Assembly (NCBI RefSeq): GCF_024339125.1
Contig: NZ_CP101417.1
Coordinates: 3,793,001-3,857,000 of the forward strand
Length of the DNA: 64,000 nucleotides
Origin: Xanthomonas hortorum
GTDB taxonomy: Bacteria > Pseudomonadota > Gammaproteobacteria > Xanthomonadales > Xanthomonadaceae
Direction: 5' to 3'
Both the position numbers and the translations under genes were made by a program. Shown in pieces: positions 56,728-64,000 of this stretch. The notes under the pieces were generated by a model. That model did not search any database and was not told where the DNA came from. It saw only the letters and a program-made list of their open reading frames with translations. Each line of letters starts with the position of its first letter. The first letter of the stretch is position 1.

Positions 56728-56948
56728 GGGCGGCCCCCATAGTAGGCCGCAGTAAACCGACTAACGGCTGTTCACGCGTGTTTCTTTAATGCGCGCAGCA
56801 ACACGATGGCGTGATTGCCGCCCGCCAGTCGATTACATGCGAGCTCGACAGGCGCCGGTATCGGTTTGCCGGCAGCGCAGTCGAATCGAGTTGTGCGTTC
56901 ACTGCAACCCCGCTTTCGATGTATTTCAAGGCGCTTCGGCGCTAACGC

Positions 56949-59897
56949 TCAACTCTCAGCAGCGTGCTCAGACGGGGTGTGGTCGTAGTCGATGCGATTG
57001 CGTCCACTGCGTTTGGCGCGATACAGCGCCGCGTCGGCGCGCGCCAGCAACTGTTCCAGGGTTTCGCCCGGCTGAAACCAGGCCACGCCGATCGAGCAGG
57101 TCACCGCCAGCACGCTGCCGTCGATCGGGTAATCGCCGCAGATGCCGCGATGCAAGGCCTGCAAGCGATGCGTGGAGTCGGCATTCAGACCGGGCAGCAG
57201 CGCCAGCAATTCCTCGCCACCGTAGCGGCCGATCCGGTCGTCGCCGCGCACCAACGTATCCAGGCGCCGGCCGACCTCGGCCAGCACCGCATCGCCGGCC
57301 AGATGGCCGTGTTGGTCGTTGACCAGCTTGAAGTGATCCAGATCGATCAGCACCACCGCCAACGGCTGCGCCTGGACCGTGGCACGCGCCAGCATGCCGC
57401 GCAGCGCGTGCAAGATGCCGGCGCGATTGAGCAGGCCGGTCAGCTCGTCGTGGGTGGCCTTGAGCGCCAGTTCGGCGCGCGCGACTTCCAGCTCGCGCTT
57501 GTCCTGCTCCAGTTCGGCGGTGCGTTCGGCCACCAGTTGCTCCAGCTCGCGTTTGCGCCGCAGCAGTTTGCGCGTGCGCCAGCGCAGCAGCACGATCACG
57601 GCTGCGATGCCCAGCAGCACGTAGCCGATCAACGCGGGAATGCCGCGCCACCATGGCGGATGCAGCACAAAACGAAAGCGCGTGATCGGGCTGCTACTGC
57701 GTTGATAGGCATCCAGCACCTGCACTTCCAGCGTGTAGGTGCCGGGCGGCAGCAGCGGATAGGTCAGGTGACTGAGCGAGGTGGTGGTCCAGCGCGCCTG
57801 ATGGCCTTCCACCCGGTAGCGGAAGCTGATCCGGTCTGCGCCGCCCTCCACGCCGGGCGTGGCCAGGTCGATATCCAGCGGAATGTCGGACCACTCCAGC
57901 GCCGCCCCGGCGCGCACCGTCTCGGTGCCGCGCCGCACGTGCGCGATCTCCACCTGCAGCGGTTGTGCGGCGAACAACCGCTGCGGGTCGAGCAAGTGGC
58001 TCAGCCCGCGGCTGCTGCCGATCCACAGGCTGCCGTCGTCGTCTTCCAGAAACGCGTTGGACGACAGGTCGTCCCACAGCAGGCCCTCGCTGCGCGTGAT
58101 GCGCGACCAGCGGCCTTGCTGATACAGATCCAGCCCCTGGCTGCTGCCGACCCACAGCCGGCCCTTGCGGTCGTGGCGCAGGATGAAGGGCATCACCTTG
58201 GAGATCAGCGGGTCGTCGACCGTCTGCACCGATAAGCCGCCGTCGGCCTGCAGGCGACCGTGCCAAAGCCCGGCCTCGCGCAGCGACAGCCAGATTTCGC
58301 CGTCCGGTGCGAAGTCGATCTGAAACATGTCCTGGCTGGGCAGCGAGCCGCGCACCGGCACGCGCACCCACTGCGCGCCCTCGCGGCGATACAGCCCGTC
58401 GCCGGTCGCCGCCCACAGCCGCCCCTGGCGGTCGACATCGATGTCGCCGACAAACTTGCCTTGCAGCGCCGGCTCGAAGTTCAGCGCATAGGGCGGGGTG
58501 GTCTGACCGCGTGCCAGCCCGCGCGGGGTCGAGATCCAGACCGAACCGGCGTTGTCGAACAACAGCTTGTAGCCCGGCCTGGGCATGTCCATCACCACGC
58601 GGGTCAGCCCGGTGTGCGGATCGCGCCGGGCAATGGCGCCGGAAAAGTACGACACCCAGGCCGCGCCATCCGGTGCCACCGCAAGGCTGAGCGTTTGCGA
58701 CAACGGCTTGCCGTTGTCCAGCAGCCACGGCTGGGCGCGTTGGGCATGCCGGGGCAGCAGGGCAGCGCCGCCATCGGCACCAACCGCCAGCATGCCGTTG
58801 GGCAGGCGCTGCATCGCCCAGGTCGGCGCCGATGGCATGCCTTGCGGCTCGGTCAGATGCTCGATGCTGCCGTAGCCGAGCAGGCGTTGCACCCCAAGCC
58901 CACGGGTGCCGATCCACAAGGTGCCGTTGCTCTGCAATAGCAGTGGGCCGACCATGGCATCCAGCTGCAGGCCCTGGTCGGGGCCGATGTCGTGCCAATG
59001 GGTGCCGTCCCAGCGCACCAGCCCATGATCGGAGCGGGTCAGCATGCGCCCGCGCGCGTCCTCCACCATGGTGGTGGCGCCGGACATGGTGCTGAAGCTG
59101 CTGTGCGCGCTGGCCGGATGGGTTTGGAAGCGGCGCGCGCCCGGCTCGCGCGACACGATGGCGCCGCCGCCACGCAGCCACAGCCGACCGCCACGTTCGC
59201 GAAAGATCACCCGCCAGCGGCGCGCTGGCACGCCATCGGCTTCGGAGAGGGATTCGACCACCTTGCCGGCTGCATCCAACCGGCAGACGCCAGCGCCGCA
59301 CGACGCCCAAAGAAACTGCCCATCGGCCAGCAGGGTGCTGCCCGATGGTTGCAGGATTCCATCGGGCGTTCGCAGCGGCAGCGGTTGCACCTGCCATTGC
59401 TTGCCCGCGCCCGGCGTCACCGCCAGCAGCGCCCCTGCGCTGATCACCGCGACCCCGTCGCGGTAGGCGGCGATCACATTGCCGGCATCGGCGCGAATGC
59501 GCTTGCCCTCGCGCAGCACCTGGACGAACTGCTCGCCGTCGCGCACGAACACGCCATTGGCGGTGGCCACCCACAAGCGCCCGGCGCTATCCAGCGTGAG
59601 GCCGCGGGTGAAGCGCGCGTCCAGGCCCTGATCCTGGCCGACGGCAATGAAGCGCTCGCGCTCGAACCGGTGCAACGCCAGTTCGGTGGCCACCCACACC
59701 ACACCACGGCGATCCTCGACCAGACCGGTGATGGTCATGCCCTGCAGGCCATCGGCCTGGGCGTAATCGCGGAAGCTGTAACTCTGCGCCTGCACGCTCG
59801 CGATACTGGCCAGGCCGGTCACAAGCAGGCAGAGCCATGCCCACGGCGCAATGCTGCGCACGGCAGAACGGGCGAACAGCGCAGACACGTTGGGCAT
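56949..59897 (-). CDS. periplasmic propeller-sensor diguanylate cyclase (second paralogue)
   Basis: Protein of 982 aa with the same plan as its neighbour: signal peptide (LCLLVTGLASIASVQAQ), propeller repeats (RGVVWVATELALHRFERER, NGTLWIGTRGLGVQRL), Y_Y_Y domain, one membrane helix (IGYVLLGIAAVIVLLRW), coiled coil and GGDEF with active site GRYGGEELLALLPG and RGDD I-site. It is a likely tandem duplicate that has diverged along its whole length. It lies 107 bp downstream of fliR and is oriented with the flagellar genes. Confidence 0.9.
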   Translation of the reverse strand: MPNVSALFARSAVRSIAPWAWLCLLVTGLASIASVQAQSYSFRDYAQADGLQGMTITGLVEDRRGVVWVATELALHRFERERFIAVGQDQGLDARFTRGLTLDSAGRLWVATANGVFVRDGEQFVQVLREGKRIRADAGNVIAAYRDGVAVISAGALLAVTPGAGKQWQVQPLPLRTPDGILQPSGSTLLADGQFLWASCGAGVCRLDAAGKVVESLSEADGVPARRWRVIFRERGGRLWLRGGGAIVSREPGARRFQTHPASAHSSFSTMSGATTMVEDARGRMLTRSDHGLVRWDGTHWHDIGPDQGLQLDAMVGPLLLQSNGTLWIGTRGLGVQRLLGYGSIEHLTEPQGMPSAPTWAMQRLPNGMLAVGADGGAALLPRHAQRAQPWLLDNGKPLSQTLSLAVAPDGAAWVSYFSGAIARRDPHTGLTRVVMDMPRPGYKLLFDNAGSVWISTPRGLARGQTTPPYALNFEPALQGKFVGDIDVDRQGRLWAATGDGLYRREGAQWVRVPVRGSLPSQDMFQIDFAPDGEIWLSLREAGLWHGRLQADGGLSVQTVDDPLISKVMPFILRHDRKGRLWVGSSQGLDLYQQGRWSRITRSEGLLWDDLSSNAFLEDDDGSLWIGSSRGLSHLLDPQRLFAAQPLQVEIAHVRRGTETVRAGAALEWSDIPLDIDLATPGVEGGADRISFRYRVEGHQARWTTTSLSHLTYPLLPPGTYTLEVQVLDAYQRSSSPITRFRFVLHPPWWRGIPALIGYVLLGIAAVIVLLRWRTRKLLRRKRELEQLVAERTAELEQDKRELEVARAELALKATHDELTGLLNRAGILHALRGMLARATVQAQPLAVVLIDLDHFKLVNDQHGHLAGDAVLAEVGRRLDTLVRGDDRIGRYGGEELLALLPGLNADSTHRLQALHRGICGDYPIDGSVLAVTCSIGVAWFQPGETLEQLLARADAALYRAKRSGRNRIDYDHTPSEHAAES

Positions 59898-60004
59898 CGG
59901 TTCCCGCAGGCGTGGCAGTGAGGATGTGATGACTGGCGATTGGCGTCGTCAGTGATCCTGTGGCGTTGACGGCTTGCCGGCCAAAAACTTGAGGCAGCTC
60001 ACAC

Positions 60005-60796
60005 TTACGTCGTCAATGCTCTGGCGGCGTCGAACGCAGTGTCGAACATGCGCTGCACGGGCGGTGCGAATTCGCTGGCGAAGCTGGAGAGCAGAAACAG
60101 GCCCAGCAATACCGTCAGTGGCAAGCCCAACTGCACCGGATTCAACGCTGGCGCCGCCTTGGCCAATGCGCCGAAGGCCAGGTTGACCGCCAGCATCGCC
60201 ACCATCATCGGCAACGCCAAGGTGAGCCCGCCGCGCAGGATCTGCAGGAACAGCGTCGGTGCAACTTCGGCAAAGGCGGCCGCATCCGGCACTGCGGTGC
60301 CGATCGGCAAGGCCTTGTAGCTGTCCACCAGCAACGAGATCACCGCCAGGTGCCCGTTGGCCGCGAAGAACAGCAGCCCGAACCCGATGTAGAACCACTG
60401 TGCGATCACGCCGGACGTCACCCCGCGCAGCGGATCGGACATCTGCGCAAACGACAGACCGGTGGATTGCGACACCAGCTCGCCGGCCAACGCGCCGGCT
60501 TCGAAGATCAGCTTGAGCATGAAGCCCATGCTCGCGCCCACCGCCAGCTCGCGTGCCACGCTGAGCACCGCCTGCGCGGTAAAACCATCCCACTCCGGTA
60601 CCGGCGGCAGCAGCGGCGCCAGTACCATCGACAAGGTGCCGGCCAGCATCACCCGCACTCGCCCGGGCACCGCACGCGTGCCGATCAACGGCATCGCGGT
60701 CAGCAACGCGCCGGTGCGCAGCATCGTCCACATGATCGCCCCGACCATCGCAAACGCGCGCTGGCCGTCGATCACCATCTGGGTGGCAGCATCCAT
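60005..60796 (-). CDS. fliR: flagellar export protein FliR
   Basis: Export-gate membrane protein of 263 aa with six hydrophobic segments and the family N-terminus FAMVGAIMWTMLRTGALLTA and PLIGTRAVPGRVRVMLA. It forms the export gate with FliP and FliQ. It starts 13 bp after fliQ. Confidence 0.95.
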   Translation of the reverse strand: MDAATQMVIDGQRAFAMVGAIMWTMLRTGALLTAMPLIGTRAVPGRVRVMLAGTLSMVLAPLLPPVPEWDGFTAQAVLSVARELAVGASMGFMLKLIFEAGALAGELVSQSTGLSFAQMSDPLRGVTSGVIAQWFYIGFGLLFFAANGHLAVISLLVDSYKALPIGTAVPDAAAFAEVAPTLFLQILRGGLTLALPMMVAMLAVNLAFGALAKAAPALNPVQLGLPLTVLLGLFLLSSFASEFAPPVQRMFDTAFDAARALTT

Positions 60797-60809
60797 CCGA
60801 TCTATCCCG

Positions 60810-61079
60810 CTAACCGATCAGATGCGGAATGCGCTGAAACAGCGCAATGGTGAACTCCACCAGATGCCCCAGCAGCATGCTGCCGGTGGCAAACAGCGTG
60901 GCCGTCAGCGCCACGGCCTTGGCGACGAAGGCGATGGTCGGTTCGTTCAACTGGGTAGCAGCCTGCACCACACCAATCACCACGCCGACCACCAGCACCG
61001 CCAGCAACATCGGCCCGGCAATCCACAGGACGGTGACCAGGCCACCACGCAATTCAGTCAGGGCGATTTCAGGGCTCAT
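60810..61079 (-). CDS. fliQ: flagellar export protein FliQ
   Basis: Small export-gate protein of 89 aa with two membrane helices (VLWIAGPMLLAVLVVGVVIG and VALTATLFATGSMLLGHLVE) and the family motif VVQAATQLNEPTIAFVAKA. It is separated from fliP by about 300 bp containing a repeat element, and has its own sigma-54-type promoter match. Confidence 0.96.
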   Translation of the reverse strand: MSPEIALTELRGGLVTVLWIAGPMLLAVLVVGVVIGVVQAATQLNEPTIAFVAKAVALTATLFATGSMLLGHLVEFTIALFQRIPHLIG

Positions 61080-61091
61080 GGAGGGGTCTGA

Positions 61092-61107
61092 TGCAAGTGG
61101 GGTGCCA
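61092..61107 (-). promoter_or_regulatory. candidate sigma-54 promoter of fliQR
   Basis: On the minus strand TGGCACC-CCAC-TTGCA differs by one base from TGGCACG-N4-TTGCA. It lies only 13 bp before the fliQ ATG, so the transcript would start about 3 nt before the start codon. Confidence 0.5.
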
Positions 61108-61133
61108 AAGGACGGGAGTGGGGAGTCGGGACT

Positions 61134-61250
61134 AGCCCCTCTCCAGCGGGGCGAGAAGGCACGGCTTGCGCGCCACTGGCGCGCGTGCCTTGGAGCGCCC
61201 GCGCCGTGAGCGCGGGCCGGGGCGCGAAGCGGGGGTTGGGGTGAGGGTAC
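61134..61250. repeat. about 115-bp extragenic repeat element, copy C, between fliP and fliQ
   Basis: Same ends and centre as the copies at 27426 and 27795 (agcccctctcc ... ttggggtgagggtac). It splits the fliPQR run. Confidence 0.85.
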
Positions 61251-61377
61251 GAGGCGAAGCCACGCGTGTTGTGTGGCTTCGCTGGCTCATTGCTCAGCGC
61301 GGGCTTCGGCGTCAGGCTGAAGTGGCAAGCCGGGTAGACATCCCGGCAGGGCGGCGCGCATGCAAATCTCGCGGCGG

Positions 61378-62217
61378 CTACGACGCGTTGAAGCTCGCTG
61401 CCAGCGTGCCCACCACCAGCACCCACCCATCCACCAGGATGAACAACAGGATCTTGAACGGCGCCGAGATCAGCATCGGCGACAGCATCATCATGCCCAT
61501 CGACATCAGCACGCTGGCGACCACCAGATCGATGATCACGAACGGAATGAAGATCAGAAAGCCGATCTCGAACGCGGTCTTCAACTCGCTGGTCACGAAC
61601 GAGGCCACCAGCACCGGGAACGGCACGGCATCCGGGCCGGCATACTTGCCGTCGCCGGCCATGCCAGCGAAGGTCATCAGATCGGTCTCGCGGATCTGCG
61701 CCAGCATGAAGGCGCGTAGCGGCTGGGTGGTGAGCGTCCAGGCGGTGGAGAAATCGATCTGGTTGTTGAGGTACGGCGACAGGCCGGCGCCCCACATCTT
61801 CTGCCACACCGGCATCATCACCAGCGCGGTGAGGAACATCGACAGGCCCAGCAGCACCTGATTGGACGGGGTCTGGCCGGTACCCAGCGCCTGGCGCAGC
61901 AGGCCCAGCACGATGGTGATGCGGGTGAAGGCGGTCAGCACCAGCAGCATCGACGGCAGCAGCGTGATCGCCGTCATCAGCAGCAAAGTCTGCAGCGGCA
62001 GGCTTACCGGCTGGTCGCCGATGCGGCCGACGCTCACGTTCGGCAACGAAGGCAATTGATTGGCGCCGGCCGGAGCGGGCGCCGCAGCGGGAGCGGCGGC
62101 CTGGGCCATCGCCGGCAAGGCGGCAGGTGCGGCGGCGGCCAGCAGCGGGCAGCTCATCACCAGCAGGATCAGGATCAGGCGCAGGCTGCGCCCCCAGCGA
62201 TTCCAACGACTGAACAT
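61378..62217 (-). CDS. fliP: flagellar export protein FliP
   Basis: Export-gate protein of 279 aa. An N-terminal signal-like segment (LILILLVMSCPLLAAAAPAA) and an Ala/Pro-rich stretch precede the conserved region (LLLMTAITLLPSMLLVLTAF, RITIVLGLLRQALGTGQTP, LLGLSMFLTALVMMPVWQKM). C-terminal helices contain FIPFVIIDLVVASVLMSMGM. It starts 1 bp after the fliO stop codon. Confidence 0.96.
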   Translation of the reverse strand: MFSRWNRWGRSLRLILILLVMSCPLLAAAAPAALPAMAQAAAPAAAPAPAGANQLPSLPNVSVGRIGDQPVSLPLQTLLLMTAITLLPSMLLVLTAFTRITIVLGLLRQALGTGQTPSNQVLLGLSMFLTALVMMPVWQKMWGAGLSPYLNNQIDFSTAWTLTTQPLRAFMLAQIRETDLMTFAGMAGDGKYAGPDAVPFPVLVASFVTSELKTAFEIGFLIFIPFVIIDLVVASVLMSMGMMMLSPMLISAPFKILLFILVDGWVLVVGTLAASFNAS

Positions 62218-62218
62218 G

Positions 62219-62626
62219 TCACGGGTCCTTGCGCAGCTTCTGTGCCAGCAGCTGGGCGAAATTGGGGAGTTGCTTGAAGTTGGGCAGGGTGGGGGCCGGC
62301 ATGGGCGGTAGCGGTTCGGGCAAGGTGTGCAAGGTGCTGATGCCGCCGGCGGTGACGCCGAGCAACAACTGCTGGCCGTTCACCTCCACCACCACCACGC
62401 GTTCCTTGGCACCCACCGCCAGGCTGGTCACCACACGCAGGCCTTCGGTATTGCGGAAACCGCTGCCGGGCAGGCGCTTGAGCAACCAGCCCAGGCCGAC
62501 GATCAGCGCGAGCACCAGCAGCAATGCAAAGACCGCGCCAAACAGGCTGGGCGAGGACGGTGCCTGCGCGCCGACCTGGCTGGCCTTGGCCGCGACTGGC
62601 GCGGCAGTGGCCAGCAAGCCGATCAC
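62219..62626 (-). CDS. fliO: flagellar export accessory protein FliO
   Basis: Membrane protein of 135 aa that helps assemble FliP. The GTG at 62626 is chosen because it overlaps the fliN stop codon as GTGA, in line with the other coupled genes; no ATG fits. One membrane helix (LFGAVFALLLVLALIVGLGW) is followed by a small cytoplasmic domain (GLRVVTSLAVGAKERVVVVE, NGQQLLLGVTAGGI). Confidence 0.9.
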   Translation of the reverse strand: MIGLLATAAPVAAKASQVGAQAPSSPSLFGAVFALLLVLALIVGLGWLLKRLPGSGFRNTEGLRVVTSLAVGAKERVVVVEVNGQQLLLGVTAGGISTLHTLPEPLPPMPAPTLPNFKQLPNFAQLLAQKLRKDP

Positions 62627-62961
62627 CGCAGCCTCCGGATCCGTTCGCTGGGGCTGACCACGTCGGTCAAACGGATGCCGAAGCGGTCGTTGATGACGAC
62701 CACTTCGCCATGCGCGATCAAGGTGCCGTTGACGTACACGTCCAGCGGCTCGCCGGCGCCGCGTTCCAGTTCCACCACCGAGCCCTGGTTGAGCTGCAGC
62801 AGGTTGCGGATCGGGATGCGCGCGCGGCCCACTTCCAGCGACAGCGTCACCGGCACGTCCAGGATGACGTCCAGGTTGAGGTCGGTGGCGTTGAGGTCGC
62901 GCTCGGGCTGCAGGCTGTCGAAGGTGGCGGGCGCGGCGTCGAGGATGTCGGAGTTGATCAT
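62623..62961 (-). CDS. fliN: flagellar switch protein FliN
   Basis: C-ring protein of 112 aa consisting of one SpoA domain (LDVILDVPVTLSLEVGRARI, LLQLNQGSVVELERGAGEPL, VNGTLIAHGEVVVINDRFGI). It overlaps fliM by 4 bp (ATGA) and fliO by 4 bp (GTGA). Confidence 0.96.
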   Translation of the reverse strand: MINSDILDAAPATFDSLQPERDLNATDLNLDVILDVPVTLSLEVGRARIPIRNLLQLNQGSVVELERGAGEPLDVYVNGTLIAHGEVVVINDRFGIRLTDVVSPSERIRRLR

Positions 62962-63971
62962 TTGCTGGGGTCCTGGGATGGAACGGCACGCGGGGCTTGC
63001 ACGCCGGGCGGGCGTACGGCGGTGATCTTGACGGCGTTGTTGCCATTGGAAACGCCGAATTCGCCGGTGAACAACGGGATTTCTTCCACGCACAGCGGCA
63101 CCTGTGCAGGCAGGTCGATCGGCAGGATGTCGCCGATTTTCAAACCGGTGAGCTGGCGCAGACTCATGCGCTTGCTGGCCAGCACGCTGGACAGGGTGAC
63201 CTCGGCAGTGTCCAGCTGCTCGCGCAGCATCACGTTCCAGGAATCGTCGCGGTCGTTGCGGTCGCTCTGGATGCCGGCATCGAGCAATTCGCGGATCGGC
63301 TCCAGCATCGAATACGGCAGGGTGATGTGGATCTCGCCGCCGCCGCCTTCCAGCTCCACATGGAAGCGGCACACCACCACGTACTCGCGCGGGGTGACGA
63401 TATTGGCGAAGTGCGGGTTGATCTCCGAGTTGATGTACTCGAAGTCCACTTCCATCACCGGCGCCCAGGCTTCCTTCAGATCGGCGAAGGTCTGCTTGAG
63501 CATCAACTGCACCACGCGCATCTCGGTGGCGGTGAATTCGCGACCTTCGATACGGGTGTGGTAACGGCCGTCGCCACCGAAGAAGTTGTCCACCACGGTG
63601 AACACCAGCGTGGGTTCGAACACGATCAGGCCGGTACCGCGCAGCGGTTTGAAGCGGATCAGGTTGAGGTTGGTCGGCACGTACAGCGAGTGCATGTACT
63701 CGTTGAACTTGACCAGGTCGATGCCGCGCACCGACAGGTCGGCCGAGCGCCGGATCAGGTTGAACAGGCCAATGCGCCACAGCCGCGCGAAGCGCTCGTT
63801 GACCATCTCCAGGGTCGGCATGCGCCCACGGATGATGCGGTCCTGGCTGGACAGATCGTACTGGCGCGCCTCGCCGGGCAACGGCTCCGGCTCGGTGTTG
63901 ACCACGCCCGAATCCACGCCATGCAGCAGGGCATCGATTTCGTCCTGGGAAAGCAGATCGCTGACGCTCAT
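62958..63971 (-). CDS. fliM: flagellar switch protein FliM
   Basis: C-ring protein of 337 aa. The N-terminus carries the CheY-P-binding motif LLSQDEIDALLHG; the middle CheC-like domain and C-terminal SpoA domain (LKIGDILPIDLPAQVPLCVE) are complete. It begins 9 bp after the end of fliL. Confidence 0.97.
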   Translation of the reverse strand: MSVSDLLSQDEIDALLHGVDSGVVNTEPEPLPGEARQYDLSSQDRIIRGRMPTLEMVNERFARLWRIGLFNLIRRSADLSVRGIDLVKFNEYMHSLYVPTNLNLIRFKPLRGTGLIVFEPTLVFTVVDNFFGGDGRYHTRIEGREFTATEMRVVQLMLKQTFADLKEAWAPVMEVDFEYINSEINPHFANIVTPREYVVVCRFHVELEGGGGEIHITLPYSMLEPIRELLDAGIQSDRNDRDDSWNVMLREQLDTAEVTLSSVLASKRMSLRQLTGLKIGDILPIDLPAQVPLCVEEIPLFTGEFGVSNGNNAVKITAVRPPGVQAPRAVPSQDPSK

Positions 63972-63980
63972 GGGCAGGCC

Positions 63981-64000
63981 TTACTGGGTAACGAAACTGG
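63981..64000 (-). CDS. fliL: end of fliL (partial, cut by window edge)
   Basis: Only the last codons are in the window: on the minus strand ttc gtt acc cag taa encodes FVTQ and stop, the usual C-terminal ending of FliL. The gene continues beyond 64000. Identification rests on these residues and on its place before fliM. Confidence 0.7.

Noticed and set aside
62219..63046. 275-residue version of FliO
   Set aside because: The first 140 residues are Arg/Pro-rich shadow sequence over fliN. The GTG at 62626 gives the usual FliO length and a coupled start.

Overview
The window is high-GC gammaproteobacterial DNA that looks like a Xanthomonas chromosome. The basis is a flagellar/chemotaxis cluster that also contains a parC/parP-like pair, a TonB-dependent receptor of the Xanthomonas/Caulobacter type and Xanthomonas-style extragenic repeats. 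The genus is inferred from gene content; no alignment was run. Almost all core genes lie on the minus strand, so biological order runs from high to low coordinates.

Layout from high to low coordinates. 60.0-64.0 kb: end of fliL, then fliM, fliN, fliO, fliP, fliQ, fliR (C-ring and export gate). 52.1-59.9 kb: two large paralogous periplasmic-propeller diguanylate cyclases and a GGDEF-EAL gene broken by a 1-nt frameshift. 44.1-51.8 kb: flhB, flhA, flhF, flhG, fliA, cheY. 41.8-44.1 kb: cheZ and a full cheA. 27.3-41.8 kb: an accessory island, with several genes on the plus strand, lying between cheA and motC. It carries an RHS/YD-repeat protein with a zinc-metallopeptidase toxin tip and a lipoprotein immunity candidate, a SymE-like toxin operon with a structured leader, an orphan HEPN protein, a TonB-dependent receptor, a higBA toxin-antitoxin pair, and two broken extra copies of the cheA 3' end. 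20.8-27.3 kb: motC-motD-parC-parP and a STAS-cheY-cheA operon. 3.1-20.3 kb: a receptor cluster with four intact MCPs, one MCP split by an IS3-family element, a soluble periplasmic four-helix sensor and an IS110-family element. 0.2-2.7 kb: an MscS-type channel.

How the parts fit: the receptors, two CheA kinases, two CheY-type regulators, CheZ and the array-positioning ParC/ParP proteins form the signalling arm. FliM/N, FliOPQR and FlhAB form the switch and export arm; FlhF/FlhG set flagellar position and number; FliA is the late-gene sigma factor. Matches to sigma-28 boxes lie before several receptor/chemotaxis genes, and matches to sigma-54 boxes before flhB, flhF and fliQ.

The most notable structure is the history of the cheA-motC interval. 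A motC-5'::cheA-3' joint at 29425/29426 records a tandem duplication. A third cheA 3' copy and the functional one form roughly 500-bp direct repeats that bracket the RHS island. The RHS gene itself is cut by one CAG-to-TAG change just before its toxin domain.
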